DNA of 62,517 bases, taken from NCBI GenBank assembly GCA_009837085.1, contig VXUF01000074.1, positions 1 through 62,517 on the forward strand. The letters run 5' to 3'. Below, piece after piece: positions 34,424-43,883 of this stretch (its first letter is position 1; each line of letters begins with the position of its first letter). The position numbers and the translations under genes were made by a program. This DNA is from Holophagales bacterium. GTDB taxonomy: Bacteria; Acidobacteriota; Thermoanaerobaculia; Multivoradales; Multivoraceae. Under the pieces are notes generated by a model. The model made no database searches and was not told where the DNA came from. It saw only the letters and a program-made list of their open reading frames with translations.

Positions 34424-34696
34424 ATGGAACGGACGATCAAGGCCTCCGAGTTCAAGGCCACGTGTCTGAAGCTGATGGACGAAGTCGCCCAAAGCGGAAC
34501 GGAAGTGGTCATCACCAAGAACGGCAAGCCGGTGTCGCGGCTCGTGCCGTACCGGGAGAAGCCGAAGAGCCTCTTCGGTTGTCTCCGGGGTCAGATCGAG
34601 ATCACCGGCGACATCATGTCTCCACTTGAAGACGAGTGGGGCGGGTGGGACGGGGAGCGGGAACTCGCGCTGATTCGGGGCGAGGATCCCGACTGA
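34424..34696 (+). CDS. Antitoxin, Phd/YefM family
   Basis: 90 residues from the ATG at 34424. MERTIKASEFKATCLKLMDEV and VVITKNGKPVSRLVPY are the Phd/YefM DNA-binding fold signature. The C-terminus is acidic (EDEWGGWDGERELALIRGED), as expected for a toxin-binding tail. The VapC toxin gene starts 13 bases downstream. A GATACC hexamer 12 bases upstream of the ATG may be the promoter -10 box. Confidence 0.9.
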   Translation: MERTIKASEFKATCLKLMDEVAQSGTEVVITKNGKPVSRLVPYREKPKSLFGCLRGQIEITGDIMSPLEDEWGGWDGERELALIRGEDPD

Positions 34697-34709
34697 GCGG
34701 GAGACTCCG

Positions 34710-35108
34710 TTGCTGCTCCTCGACACCCACGTTCTTCTCTGGATGGTGTTCGGCAACGAGCGTTTCGGAGCCGGGGCGCGCCGCGCTGCTGACGAGGCAG
34801 TGGCGGCGGGCAACGCCGCTGCGTCCGCTATCTCGTTCTGGGAGATCGCGATGCTCGTCGCGAAGCGCCGCCTCCAGATACCCTGGGCGGCAGAGGCGCT
34901 GCGACGCTACCTGCTGGATCACAGCCTCAACGAGATCCCCGTGGACGGCGAGATAGCGCTACGGGCGGGTTTCCTCACCGACCTGCACGGCGACCCGGCC
35001 GACCGGATCATCGTCGCGACGGCCCTGGGCGGCCACCGGCTGGTGACGGCCGACCGGCGGTTGCTCGACTGGCCCGGGAACATCCAGCGGCTTCGCGCAA
35101 CCCGGTAA
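34710..35108 (+). CDS. vapC: Toxin ribonuclease, VapC/PIN family
   Basis: 132 residues from a TTG with GAGCGGGAGA upstream. The PIN acidic residues are visible: Asp5 in LLLDTHVLLWM, Glu in SFWEIAMLVAKRRL, Asp residues in HGDPADRIIVATAL and LVTADRRLLDW. Such toxins cleave tRNA or rRNA when freed from the antitoxin. It pairs with the preceding Phd-type antitoxin. The pair stands alone between housekeeping genes. Confidence 0.92.
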   Translation: MLLLDTHVLLWMVFGNERFGAGARRAADEAVAAGNAAASAISFWEIAMLVAKRRLQIPWAAEALRRYLLDHSLNEIPVDGEIALRAGFLTDLHGDPADRIIVATALGGHRLVTADRRLLDWPGNIQRLRATR

Positions 35109-35142
35109 ACACGGGGCACGCCGTGCGATACTCGCCGGCTCC

Positions 35143-37365
35143 ATGCGCTTGAAGCACCCTTGGACAAGGCGGTTCACCGCAACGGCCCTCGCGCTCGCGA
35201 CGATCGGCTGTGCGGTCGACACGGAGACCGGGCAAGACCCGCAGGCAGGCGCTAGCAGCACCCATGGCGCACCCGGCTGGGCCGCCGACGTCGTCATCCA
35301 CCGCGACGAGTGGGGCGTACCGCACATCAAGGCATCCACCGACGCCGCGGTCGCCTTCGGTTCGGCGTGGGCGCAGTGCGAAGACCACTTCTTCCAGCTC
35401 GAGGACACCTACATCAAGGCGCTCGGCCGGTACGCGGAGGTCGTCGGCGAGTCCGGGTTCCGCAGCGACCTCGAGGTCGCCCTCTTCGACCTGGTAGGCA
35501 CCTCCCGCCGCGACTTCCCCAACCTGCCCGAGAACATCCGGCGCATCGGCGAGGCCTTCGCGGCCGGCTACAACTACTACCTGGAGCGGCACCCCGAGGA
35601 GAAGCCGCGCCTGCTGACGCGCATGGAGCCCTTCCACGTTCTCGCCTTCGAGCGCTACATGATCCTCGGCCGCCTGCTCGGCGCGGCCCACGCGCCGCGC
35701 GGCCGGCTGCCACGGCTGGCCGAGGAGCTGGCCGCGTCCCTGGGCTCGAACCAGTGGGCCGTCGCCCCGTCGAAGACGCGCGACGGCAACGCGATGCTGT
35801 TCATCAATCCCCACCAGCCCTGGTACGGCTCGGGCATGTTCACGGAGATGCACGTGGTGAGCGACGAGGGGCTCAACTTCTCGGGCGCGATGTACCCGGG
35901 TGGCCCGCTGCCGACCGCCGGCTTCAACGAGCGGCTCGGCTGGGCGTACACGGTCAACGCCGCCGACATCTCGGACACCTACCGTTTGACCTTCGACCAC
36001 CCGAGCGACCCGCTCAAGTACCGCTACGGCGATGGCTACCGCCAGGCCGAGGAGTGGCGCGCCACGATCCACGTCCTGGGCGACGACGGCACTCTCGAGC
36101 CGCGCGAGGTCGCGCTCCGGCGCTCGCACCACGGCCCGATCATCGCCAGGGAGGACGACCGGCACTACCTCGCCGTCCGCGTGCCGCGGCTCTACGAGGG
36201 CAGCCGCATGGTCCAGGCACTGGCGCAGGCCAAGGCGCGGACCTTCGAGGAGTGGTACGCCGCCGTCTCGATGCAACTGCTGCAGACGTTCAACACGACC
36301 TACGCCGACGCCGACGGGAACATCTTCTACCTGTACAACGGCACGTTCGCCCGCCGCGACCCGTCCGTCGACTGGACGAAGCCCGTCGACGGCGCCGACC
36401 CGAACAACGAGTGGGGGCCGTTCCACCCCCTCGAGGAACTGCCGCAGGTCCTCAACCCGCCGTCCGGCTTCGTCCAGAACTGCAACTCGACGCCCTTCAC
36501 GACGACCGACGACGGCAACCCCTCGCTGCTCGACTTCCCGCCCTACATGGTCGAGGACAAGCACGACGACAAGCGCCGCGCGAAGGTGGCCCGCTACCTG
36601 CTCCGCAACGCCCGCGATCTCACCTTCGAGGACTTCCAGGACCTCGCCTACGACACGACGCTCTACTGGCCGATGACGGAGATCCCCGTCTACGCCCGCC
36701 GCCTCGAGCAGCTCGAGCGCACCGATCCGGACCTCGCCGCCCGCGTCCGCCCCTACCTGGAGCACCTGCTGGACTGGGACTACAGGAGCTCCCTGACCTC
36801 CACGCAGGCCACCCTGGCGGTCGGCTGGTACGAGGAGCTCTACGGCCGCGGCTACCCGGTCGAGACCCTGAAACCGGAGTACGTGAACGACATGCCGGCG
36901 CGGTTCGTCGCCCTCGAGCGGGCAGCCGAGAAGCTCACCGAGCTCTACGGCGACTGGCGCGTGCCCTACGGCGACATCCACCGCATCCAGCGCCACGCGA
37001 ACCAACCCTCCGCCGGAGGCGTCCCCTTCTCCGACGACGAACCCAGCCTGCCGCTCGCCGGCGTCCGCGGGCCCCTCGGCGTCGCCTTCACGCTCTACCA
37101 CTCGCCGCCCACCACCCTCGAGAACGGGGAAGAGCGCAAGCTCCGCTACGCCGCGACCGGCGCCTCCTACATGGCCGTCTACGAGTTCGGCGAGAAGACC
37201 CGCGGAGCGAGTTACCTCCACTACGGCCAGAACCACCGCTCCGAGTCGCCCCACTTCTTCGACCAAGCGAAGCTGCTCTCTGAACGACGCTTCAAGCCGG
37301 CCTGGATCTACTGGGAGGACGTGGAGGCAAACACGGTGCGGACGTACCGGCCGGGCGAGTTCTGA
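35143..37365 (+). CDS. Penicillin acylase family lipoprotein
   Basis: 740 residues. The leader TATALALATIGC suggests a lipoprotein. This is the Ntn-hydrolase S45 family: a precursor cut before the nucleophile Ser at about residue 202 in LGSNQWAVAPSKT, with INPHQPW, AYTVNAADISDTYRL and RRSHHGPII downstream and a late asparagine in FNTTYADADGNIFYLYNG. Members cleave amide bonds of acylated amines, including N-acyl homoserine lactones. The substrate here is unknown. GATACT ten bases before the ATG may be a -10 box. Confidence 0.9.
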   Translation: MRLKHPWTRRFTATALALATIGCAVDTETGQDPQAGASSTHGAPGWAADVVIHRDEWGVPHIKASTDAAVAFGSAWAQCEDHFFQLEDTYIKALGRYAEVVGESGFRSDLEVALFDLVGTSRRDFPNLPENIRRIGEAFAAGYNYYLERHPEEKPRLLTRMEPFHVLAFERYMILGRLLGAAHAPRGRLPRLAEELAASLGSNQWAVAPSKTRDGNAMLFINPHQPWYGSGMFTEMHVVSDEGLNFSGAMYPGGPLPTAGFNERLGWAYTVNAADISDTYRLTFDHPSDPLKYRYGDGYRQAEEWRATIHVLGDDGTLEPREVALRRSHHGPIIAREDDRHYLAVRVPRLYEGSRMVQALAQAKARTFEEWYAAVSMQLLQTFNTTYADADGNIFYLYNGTFARRDPSVDWTKPVDGADPNNEWGPFHPLEELPQVLNPPSGFVQNCNSTPFTTTDDGNPSLLDFPPYMVEDKHDDKRRAKVARYLLRNARDLTFEDFQDLAYDTTLYWPMTEIPVYARRLEQLERTDPDLAARVRPYLEHLLDWDYRSSLTSTQATLAVGWYEELYGRGYPVETLKPEYVNDMPARFVALERAAEKLTELYGDWRVPYGDIHRIQRHANQPSAGGVPFSDDEPSLPLAGVRGPLGVAFTLYHSPPTTLENGEERKLRYAATGASYMAVYEFGEKTRGASYLHYGQNHRSESPHFFDQAKLLSERRFKPAWIYWEDVEANTVRTYRPGEF

Positions 37366-37415
37366 GGGCAGCCCCAAGGCCGCCTGAACGAGGCCGGCCG
37401 TTGGCGGCGCTTTGC

Positions 37416-37421
37416 TACGCT
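37416..37421 (+). promoter_or_regulatory. TACGCT -10 box, 7 nt before GTG start
   Basis: TACGCT is followed by GGTGAGA and a GTG at 37429. If transcription starts at the usual distance, the mRNA begins at this second GTG rather than the first at 37423. Confidence 0.45.
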
Positions 37422-37422
37422 G

Positions 37423-37947
37423 GTGAGAGTGAAGGTCGGCCGCCACCTCGTGCTTTCGATCTGCGCGGCTCTTGCCGCTACGGCGACCGTGGCCGACTGC
37501 GAGGAAAGCCTTGCCGCCCTTGAGGCCGGCGACTACGAGGAGAGCAGCGGCCAGACCACGGAAGCGATCGCCGCCTCCGAGCAGGCGATCCGCATCTCCG
37601 CCGACCCGGGGTGGCGAGCACACTGCGCCCTGGGTGAGGTCCTCACCCGCCAGGGCCGGTACCGGGCCGCCAAGAAGGAGTTCAAGACCGCCCTGGGGCT
37701 TGCCGCCGGCTCAGACCGGAAGGTGGTCTGGAGTTGGCTCGGCAATCTCTACTGGCAGCAGCAGCGGTACACCAGGGCCGAACGGGCATGGGAGAAGGCA
37801 GGCGAGTTCGCGCCCCCGGCAAGGGTGCGTGAGCGCTACCGCCGGCAGCCCTTCGGCAACGGGTTGATCGAGGTCAACCACCCTCGGTCAAAAGGCCCTG
37901 CGTGGCTGCCGCACGGGTCCCCCGCGCCCGTTCCCGTGGACGGTTGA
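37423..37947 (+). CDS. Secreted TPR-like repeat protein, function unknown
   Basis: 174 residues from GTG 37423, or 172 from GTG 37429, which suits the promoter better. The signal is LVLSICAALAATATVADC. The mature part has two to three TPR-like helix pairs: ALGEVLTRQGRYRAAKKEFK and WLGNLYWQQQRYTRAERAWEKA. TPR units mediate protein contacts. No partner is evident; tmRNA lies downstream. Confidence 0.65.
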   Translation: MRVKVGRHLVLSICAALAATATVADCEESLAALEAGDYEESSGQTTEAIAASEQAIRISADPGWRAHCALGEVLTRQGRYRAAKKEFKTALGLAAGSDRKVVWSWLGNLYWQQQRYTRAERAWEKAGEFAPPARVRERYRRQPFGNGLIEVNHPRSKGPAWLPHGSPAPVPVDG

Positions 37948-37975
37948 CCGCTCGACTGCAGCAATACGGTAGAAT
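37944..37975 (+). promoter_or_regulatory. tmRNA promoter
   Basis: TTGACC (37944-37949) and TAGAAT (37970-37975) precede the tmRNA 5' end at 37987. The spacer is 20 bases, longer than usual, so the -35 choice is uncertain. The -10 box agrees with the TAnnnT pattern seen elsewhere in the window. Confidence 0.55.
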
Positions 37976-37986
37976 CGCGGGTCCCT

Positions 37987-38333
37987 GGGGGCGCATGGCT
38001 TCGACGGGAGATCATGCGGTTCGGGGGTTGCGTGCCGAGTCCGACTCGTAAACCGGGCTTTTACACTCGCCAACGACGAATTGGCACTGGCGGCTTAAGA
38101 GCCGTCACGGTCCTGCCGGAGCCTTGATTCGCGGCGCCGTCAGGAGCGACACTCAAAGTGGATCAAACGTCTGAGCGCTGCTCCGAACTCAGGCCGGATC
38201 ACTTCGGAGCTAGACCGTCGGCCGTGGTGGCCTTCTACCCAAGCCGGCAGCGACTGATCGAGTGAAGGCTACGCACGTAGATCCCTCGCGCCGAGTCTCG
38301 CGGACGTGGGTTCGATTCCCACCGCCTCCACCA
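37987..38333 (+). ncRNA. ssrA: Transfer-messenger RNA
   Basis: The 5' GGGGGCGCATGGCTTCGAC and the 3' GGGTTCGATTCCCACCGCCT end followed by CCACCA are diagnostic. GGGGGCG pairs with CGCCTCC as acceptor stem. The tag frame at 38069-38098 reads ANDELALAA then TAA. It rescues stalled ribosomes and tags the peptides for proteolysis. Confidence 0.96.
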
Positions 38334-38354
38334 TCCCCGCTCCATCGGTCGGGC

Positions 38355-38360
38355 CATAAT
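38355..38360 (+). promoter_or_regulatory. CATAAT -10 box of the TonB receptor gene
   Basis: CATAAT lies 36 bases before the ATG, and GGGAGGT follows as a strong ribosome site. This gene therefore has a conventional leader. Confidence 0.45.
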
Positions 38361-38396
38361 GCCCGGAACACCTACCACTTGGGAGGTACTGACCCG

Positions 38397-41003
38397 ATGG
38401 ACGCCTCACACCCTGGACCACGACGACTGGGCCTCGCTGCCGTGCTGCTGGCTTCCGCCGCGGCGGCCGCGACAGCTCAGACAACAGGAACCGTCGAAGG
38501 CGTCGTCGTCGACGCGGACGGCACTCCGCTACCCGGTGTCACCGTGACCGTGACCGGCCCGGGGGTGCGCCAGGAGCGGATCACCCAGAGCGACGGCGCC
38601 TACGCGAGCACCGGTCTCTCGGCCGGTGACTATGTCGTCACGGCGACTCTGCTGGGCTTCGAAACAGCCGAGAGTCCGGTTTCGCTCGGCGCTGGCGCCA
38701 CCGAGAACGTCCGGCTCGTCCTCCACGTCGTCAGACTGCTCGAGACCGTGACCGTCGTGGCCGAGGAACCCCGGACGTTCGCGCGGAACATCGTCTCCCA
38801 GCCGATGCTGCTCCAGCAGTCGAAGATCACCAACGTGACGTCGGTGGTCGACAACCTGCCGGGAGTCTCGGTCCAGGAGGGCGACTCCTACGGCTTCGAC
38901 GACTGGTCGGCCAACGTCGCCATGCGGGGCTTCCAGGTAACGATCAACGACGTGCAGATCGGAACCACGATCGACGGGTTCCCGAACGGCACCTCGGACT
39001 ACTGGAGCGGCGCCAAGGCGAACCGCTTCGTCGATCCGATGAACCTCGGCGGAGTCGAGGTGTCGCAGGGGACGGCCGACATCGCTTCGCGGTCCGTCGA
39101 GGCGCTCGGCGGCACGTTCAACTACCTGACCGACGACCCCGCGGACGAACGGACCTACACGGCATCGATGACACTGGGCGAGTACCAGGGCCAGCGCTTC
39201 TTCATGCGCGTCGACACCGGGCCGATCTTCGGAGGCAACACCCGCGCGTGGATCGCCGCGACCCGCCAGGGAGCGACCGACTGGATGGAGGGTTCGGCGC
39301 TCAACGAGCGCGAGCACGTCGCGATGAAGCTCGTCTCGTCCCAAGGCCGGGTCGATCTGACGAGCTACATCTCGTACGACAACATCCACGAGGACGTCTA
39401 TCAGCGCCTCTACAGCGACAGCGACTTCCGGGCCAATCCGCGCTGGGACCGCCTGATCGGCGACTGGCCCGGGGTGCCGTACCTGAACCAGTTCTACCGG
39501 CGCGGCTGGCAGACCCGGCGCAGCAACACGTTCGGCTACCTGAAAGCGGACTGGTCGTTCGGCGAGGAGCTCTCGCTAAGCCTGGCCGGCTACTTTCATC
39601 GCAACCGGGGCCGGGGGGACTGGCTGCCGCCCTACATCGTCGACATCACCGACGACGGGGGCGGCGCCGAATCGGAGCTGTTCGGCGGCTCCACGGTACG
39701 GGGCGGCTCGCAGCTCGGGCTGATCCGTTTCGTCGGCCCCGACGGCGCCGCCGTGGCGCCTGTGCCGGGTTGTACCTCGTCGTTCCTCTTCAACTACTAC
39801 GGCCCGGGCGGCCCGGAAGTCGATCCGGCGTGCCATCCGGGCGCGACGGCGGTGCAGTCGTACCGGCACAGCCACTACGGCAAGGACCGCGTCGGGGTCA
39901 CGCTCGACCAGGAGTGGCTCACGACGATCGGCAACACCGGCAGCAAGCTGCGCGCCGGCATCTGGTACGAGGACTCGAAGCGCGACCTCGGACGGGACTG
40001 GCACCAGATCCTCGATCCGGTGATCAACTTCCAGTGGCACGCGACGCCCTACTGGCACCAGTACCAGTGGGAGTTCCCGCAGAGCGTGATGATGCTGTAC
40101 GCGGAGGAGACGCTCTACGCCGGGCGCTTCACTCTGGCCGGCGGTCTCAAGAAGTACCTGGTCGACGTGTCGCGCGAGGACCAGTTCCTTGTCGACCCGA
40201 ACCTGACGGTCGACTCCGACTCGAGTCTGCTCCTCTCGGGCGGCGTCACCTACGAGACGCCGGTCGAAGGCCTGGACCTCTTCGCCGGCTACGCGGAGAA
40301 CTTCAGGGCGATCGGCAGCACGCTGCTGGAGGTGCCGGGGCGCAGCCTGGCCGCGCTCGAGCCCGAAACCGCCTCGAACATCGACGTAGGCCTGCAGTAC
40401 TCGGCCGAACGGCTGGCGCTGAGCGCCACCGGCTACGTCATCGACTTCGACAACCGGATCTTCTACCTCGGACCGCAGACGCCGGCCGGCCCCAACTACC
40501 TCATTCCGGGCGGCGGCGCCTACTTCAACGCGGGCGGCATCGAGACAAACGGCGTCGAACTCTCGGCGACGGTGCAGATGCCGCACCAGCTCTCCCTCTA
40601 CACGGCCTACACGCTCAACAACTCCGAGTACGTCGGCAGCGGCGACGCCCTGGTGGACGCGAACCAGAACATCATGCCGGGGACGGACGTCACCGGCGTG
40701 CCGGACCGCCTGTGGGTCGTCTCGCTCGACCGGTCCGGTCCCCTGAGCGCGGGCATCAGCGCGAAGTACACGTCGGCGCGGCGGGTCAGCCTGGTCGCCG
40801 ACTGGACCACGGACGACTACTGGTTGATGGACGCCTACGTCGTCTTTTCGGGCGAGGTGCTGAGCGACCTGCTCCGCTCGACGACGTTCGAGCTGGTCGC
40901 CAACAACCTGTTTGACGAGGCCTACCTCTCCGCGATCACCGAGAACGCGGCCTGGCTGGGGGCGTCGCGGTCCGTGTCGATGACGGTCACTTTCTCGTTC
41001 TGA
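38397..41003 (+). CDS. TonB-dependent outer membrane receptor
   Basis: 868 residues from the ATG at 38397, with GGGAGGT upstream. A signal peptide (AAVLLASAAAAATAQ) is followed by a carboxypeptidase-like regulatory domain, GTVEGVVVDADGTPLPGVTV, then a plug domain (SVVDNLPGVSVQEGDSYGF, VEVSQGTADIASRSVEALGG) and a beta-barrel ending in SVSMTVTFSF with a terminal Phe. It imports a large solute using TonB energy. The ligand is unknown, and no transport genes adjoin it. Confidence 0.92.
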   Translation: MDASHPGPRRLGLAAVLLASAAAAATAQTTGTVEGVVVDADGTPLPGVTVTVTGPGVRQERITQSDGAYASTGLSAGDYVVTATLLGFETAESPVSLGAGATENVRLVLHVVRLLETVTVVAEEPRTFARNIVSQPMLLQQSKITNVTSVVDNLPGVSVQEGDSYGFDDWSANVAMRGFQVTINDVQIGTTIDGFPNGTSDYWSGAKANRFVDPMNLGGVEVSQGTADIASRSVEALGGTFNYLTDDPADERTYTASMTLGEYQGQRFFMRVDTGPIFGGNTRAWIAATRQGATDWMEGSALNEREHVAMKLVSSQGRVDLTSYISYDNIHEDVYQRLYSDSDFRANPRWDRLIGDWPGVPYLNQFYRRGWQTRRSNTFGYLKADWSFGEELSLSLAGYFHRNRGRGDWLPPYIVDITDDGGGAESELFGGSTVRGGSQLGLIRFVGPDGAAVAPVPGCTSSFLFNYYGPGGPEVDPACHPGATAVQSYRHSHYGKDRVGVTLDQEWLTTIGNTGSKLRAGIWYEDSKRDLGRDWHQILDPVINFQWHATPYWHQYQWEFPQSVMMLYAEETLYAGRFTLAGGLKKYLVDVSREDQFLVDPNLTVDSDSSLLLSGGVTYETPVEGLDLFAGYAENFRAIGSTLLEVPGRSLAALEPETASNIDVGLQYSAERLALSATGYVIDFDNRIFYLGPQTPAGPNYLIPGGGAYFNAGGIETNGVELSATVQMPHQLSLYTAYTLNNSEYVGSGDALVDANQNIMPGTDVTGVPDRLWVVSLDRSGPLSAGISAKYTSARRVSLVADWTTDDYWLMDAYVVFSGEVLSDLLRSTTFELVANNLFDEAYLSAITENAAWLGASRSVSMTVTFSF

Positions 41004-41019
41004 CCCGAGGGCCCGGGTC
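41002..41019. terminator. Bidirectional terminator candidate
   Basis: GACCCG-AGGGCC-CGGGTC forms a 6-bp stem in the 15-base gap between the convergent receptor and DUF2332 genes, overlapping both stop codons. Confidence 0.45.
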
Positions 41020-42065
41020 TAAGGGTTCCGCCACTCGATCCACCAGCCGTGGGGCGAGGCCCGGGCGAGCAGCTCCGTTTCGCCTGAACCGCCGCGGTAT
41101 CTGGTCAGAGTCAGGCTCGGCGGATGGACGCCTTCGAGGGCCACCCGCCAAACGGGCCGTTCCCGGCTCCGGGCCTCCAGCGCTTCCGTGAGGCGCCGCC
41201 TGCCCTCGCGGGGAACCTGGTACATCGCGATCGTGGAGTAGACGACCAGCGCCACCTCGGCCGGGACACGCTCGAGCAGGTGCGACAGGTCCCTGGACGC
41301 GTCGCCCCGATGGAGGCCGATCGGGCTCTGCTTCAATTCGGCCGCCGCGTCGACGAGCTGGGCGTGGCGCTCCACGTGCTCCGGCCAGATCAGCGCTCGC
41401 AGCCAGAGCAACTCATCCGGGTCGGCGAGGTCGATGGGGCTCAGGTCGATTCCGTCGCGGCTCGCTACCGGGATCTCCAGTGGAGGCGCCGGCAGCGTGC
41501 CGGGGCCCCGCAGATCGGCTTCGAGTTCAACCCGCGCCGCCTCTCTTCCCCAGCGCAGGACCTCGCTTCCGTCTCGCAGATACCGGTAGGCGTAGCGATC
41601 GAAGTTCAGGTTCAGGCCGGCGCTGGCGCCGACATCGATCAGGGCGAGCGGCGCTCCGGCCTCGCGGTGGACCAGGCCGAACGCCGGCAGCAGACAGGTG
41701 CAGCGCCGCACGACCTGGGTCTGGGTGCGACGAGAGGCGATCAGGTCCGCGACCGCCTCGCGGTGTTCGAGGCAGAACGCCCGGAAGGGCGGGAAGGCTT
41801 CGCCCGGCGGCGGTTCCGGGCCCGAGAGAATCGGGTAGTGCCCAGCCAGCGGATGTTCGACTCCCCGCAGGAGCAGGTACTGCACCGCCCCGAAGAGCAT
41901 GTTCGGCGCCGGCTGACCTTGTTGCCGTCGTGCCGCGAGTGCCAGCAGTTCGCCGTCTCCCGCCACGCCCGCGGCGAGTGCCGCGTACGTTGGCGAGTCG
42001 AGGTCCGGCGCTTCGACCCGCGCGAACTGCTCAAAGGCGGCGCTGAGGTCCGGATACCCGCTCAA
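41019..42065 (-). CDS. DUF2332 family protein
   Basis: 348 residues from a TTG at 42065. The family pattern SPTYAALAAGVAGDGELLALA, PAPNMLFGAVQYLLLRGVEHPLAGHYP and LIDVGASAGLNLNFDRYAYRY is clear; the last piece resembles a methyltransferase-like Rossmann loop. No function is established for DUF2332. The start region lies inside the left copy of a 35-bp repeat also found at the mtnA stop, which suggests the gene once followed mtnA directly. Confidence 0.85.
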   Translation of the reverse strand: MSGYPDLSAAFEQFARVEAPDLDSPTYAALAAGVAGDGELLALAARRQQGQPAPNMLFGAVQYLLLRGVEHPLAGHYPILSGPEPPPGEAFPPFRAFCLEHREAVADLIASRRTQTQVVRRCTCLLPAFGLVHREAGAPLALIDVGASAGLNLNFDRYAYRYLRDGSEVLRWGREAARVELEADLRGPGTLPAPPLEIPVASRDGIDLSPIDLADPDELLWLRALIWPEHVERHAQLVDAAAELKQSPIGLHRGDASRDLSHLLERVPAEVALVVYSTIAMYQVPREGRRRLTEALEARSRERPVWRVALEGVHPPSLTLTRYRGGSGETELLARASPHGWWIEWRNP

Positions 42066-42085
42066 CGGCCGGCAACGCCTCGGTC
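42051..42085 (+). repeat. Left copy of 35-bp direct repeat
   Basis: CGGATACCCGCTCAACGGCC followed by GGCAACGCCTCGGTC. It matches 43884-43918 with three mismatches, and the two copies bracket the metallopeptidase gene. It covers the TTG start of DUF2332. Confidence 0.85.
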
Positions 42086-42165
42086 GGCTTGCCGCGGCGC
42101 ACGCAGCTCGGCGGCGCTACCCATATGATGGCAATACAACGACAAGCAGCACTCCGGGGGGACAC

Positions 42166-43875
42166 ATGATAGCTACCCGTAATCTTCTGCTGGTGTTGGC
42201 GGCCGTACTCGCCGGCTTCCTCCTTTACCTGTTGCTGTCGAGTGATCCCGGAGGCGACCCGCCGGAAACCGGGACGACTCAGGCTGTCGCAAGCACCGAC
42301 TACGCCGAGCTGGTATCCCTCTTCGGAGACTTCCGTTCGTTCGAGCAAGCCGGCTCCGGCAACATCCAGTCCTATTCGCAGAGCGGCTGGATCCTGTCGA
42401 ACCTGGACGCTGCGCCAGACTTCTCCGCCGCTGCAATGGCGGAGAAGTACGGTGAGTTGAGGACGTTTCAGGAGCGGCTGGAGTCGATCGATCCCACGGG
42501 CTGGACGATCCCGGAACAGGTCGACTACCACCTCGTCCGGGCGGAGATGAATGGCTATGAGTTCCAGCACCGGGTTCTCAGCCCATGGTCCACGGATCCC
42601 GGCTTCTACAACGACGTGATCGCCACGTTCGCCTGGGTAGCTGAGCCGCCTCTGCGGGGAGACGAGGTCGCGGATCTGCAGTCAAGGCTCAGATCGGTGC
42701 CCGATCTCGTACAGCAGGGGAAGGAGAATCTTCATGACTTTTCACTGATCGCCGTCGACCTCGCCACTCTGGCCATTCTCTCCATTGGAGACACCAGATC
42801 GGCCTATGAATCGCTCGCACAGGGCCTGAGGAGTCATCATCCGGAGCTCGTACCCGACATCGAGTCGGCCCTGGTCGCCATCGACGACTATGAGGACTGG
42901 ATACGGTCCAACGAACATCGGATGACCGGCACTACGGGGATAGGCAAGGAAAACTACAACTGGCTGCTCAGGAACGTCTATCTGTTTCCCTATACCTGGG
43001 ACGACATCCGAACGATCGTCGAACTCGAAGACAATCGCGTGATCAGCTTTCAGCGACTGGAGGAACACCGGAATCGCGACGTTCCACCAATCACACCGGT
43101 CGGCTCACAGCTCGAGTACAGGGAAGGCATCGAGGAAGCCGTCGATCACATCATGAGCTTCCTGCGCAACGAGGAGATCCTGACCATGCACGACTTCCTT
43201 GTGCCGGATGACTACTTCGACTCGCGGCTCTTCGGGAAGGGGTACTCCCTGGAGGATCCCTGGCCCGAGACGCACGACTATTTCTTCAATTTCTCTCACC
43301 GGGAAGCGGTGATGGAGAACACCCATGAGCTGGTCGGCCATCATTTCGACATGCTCAGAGCGCAGCGCGAAAGTCACCCGATCCGTGGCGGGGAGCGGGC
43401 GTACAAGATCTCGACGGCTCGCGACGAGGGCCTCGCGTTTGCCCTCGAGGAACTACTGATGCATGCGGGCTACCTGGACGGACGCAATCCTCACGGCAGG
43501 GAGATCACCTATGAACAGGCGGCTTTCCGCACCGTGCGCGCACTCTCCGACATCTACATGCACAGCGGTGACTGGAATCTGGAAGAAGCGATGCGCTTCT
43601 GTATCGACAATGCGCCGCATGGCGAGTTGCTGGAGGGTAGTCACCATCTGTGGTTCGAACTGGATACGACGCTGCGCGGCGTGGGGCACCACATGCTCAT
43701 GGTCCTGGGAAAGGTCCAGTTCATGAAACTGATGCGAGACCGCGCCAATCAACTCGGCGACGACTTCGACTTGCGGCAGTTCCTGGACGAGGTCTACGCC
43801 GCGGGCCAGATGCCCTGGTCGCTCATCCGGTGGGAGATGACCGGGTACGACGACGAGGTCTCACAACTCTGGTAG
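42166..43875 (+). CDS. DUF885-like gluzincin metallopeptidase, membrane-anchored
   Basis: 569 residues from an ATG with a GGGGGG ribosome site. One N-terminal membrane helix (LLLVLAAVLAGFLLYLLL) tethers it outside. The possible zinc motif HELVGHHFDM has three residues between Glu and His, as in HELLGH of dipeptidyl-peptidase III. DEGLAFALEELLMHAGYL follows about 40 residues later, like the EGWALY/AE helix of DUF885 proteins. Codon choice looks less GC-biased than the neighbours (many Tyr TAT, Ile ATC/ATA-type variation and AGG Arg). The flanking direct repeats suggest the segment was inserted. Confidence 0.75.
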   Translation: MIATRNLLLVLAAVLAGFLLYLLLSSDPGGDPPETGTTQAVASTDYAELVSLFGDFRSFEQAGSGNIQSYSQSGWILSNLDAAPDFSAAAMAEKYGELRTFQERLESIDPTGWTIPEQVDYHLVRAEMNGYEFQHRVLSPWSTDPGFYNDVIATFAWVAEPPLRGDEVADLQSRLRSVPDLVQQGKENLHDFSLIAVDLATLAILSIGDTRSAYESLAQGLRSHHPELVPDIESALVAIDDYEDWIRSNEHRMTGTTGIGKENYNWLLRNVYLFPYTWDDIRTIVELEDNRVISFQRLEEHRNRDVPPITPVGSQLEYREGIEEAVDHIMSFLRNEEILTMHDFLVPDDYFDSRLFGKGYSLEDPWPETHDYFFNFSHREAVMENTHELVGHHFDMLRAQRESHPIRGGERAYKISTARDEGLAFALEELLMHAGYLDGRNPHGREITYEQAAFRTVRALSDIYMHSGDWNLEEAMRFCIDNAPHGELLEGSHHLWFELDTTLRGVGHHMLMVLGKVQFMKLMRDRANQLGDDFDLRQFLDEVYAAGQMPWSLIRWEMTGYDDEVSQLW

Positions 43876-43883
43876 CGCAGGCG

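Noticed and set aside
38069-38098. Short ORF ANDELALAA as an independent peptide gene
   Set aside because: It is the proteolysis tag frame of tmRNA.
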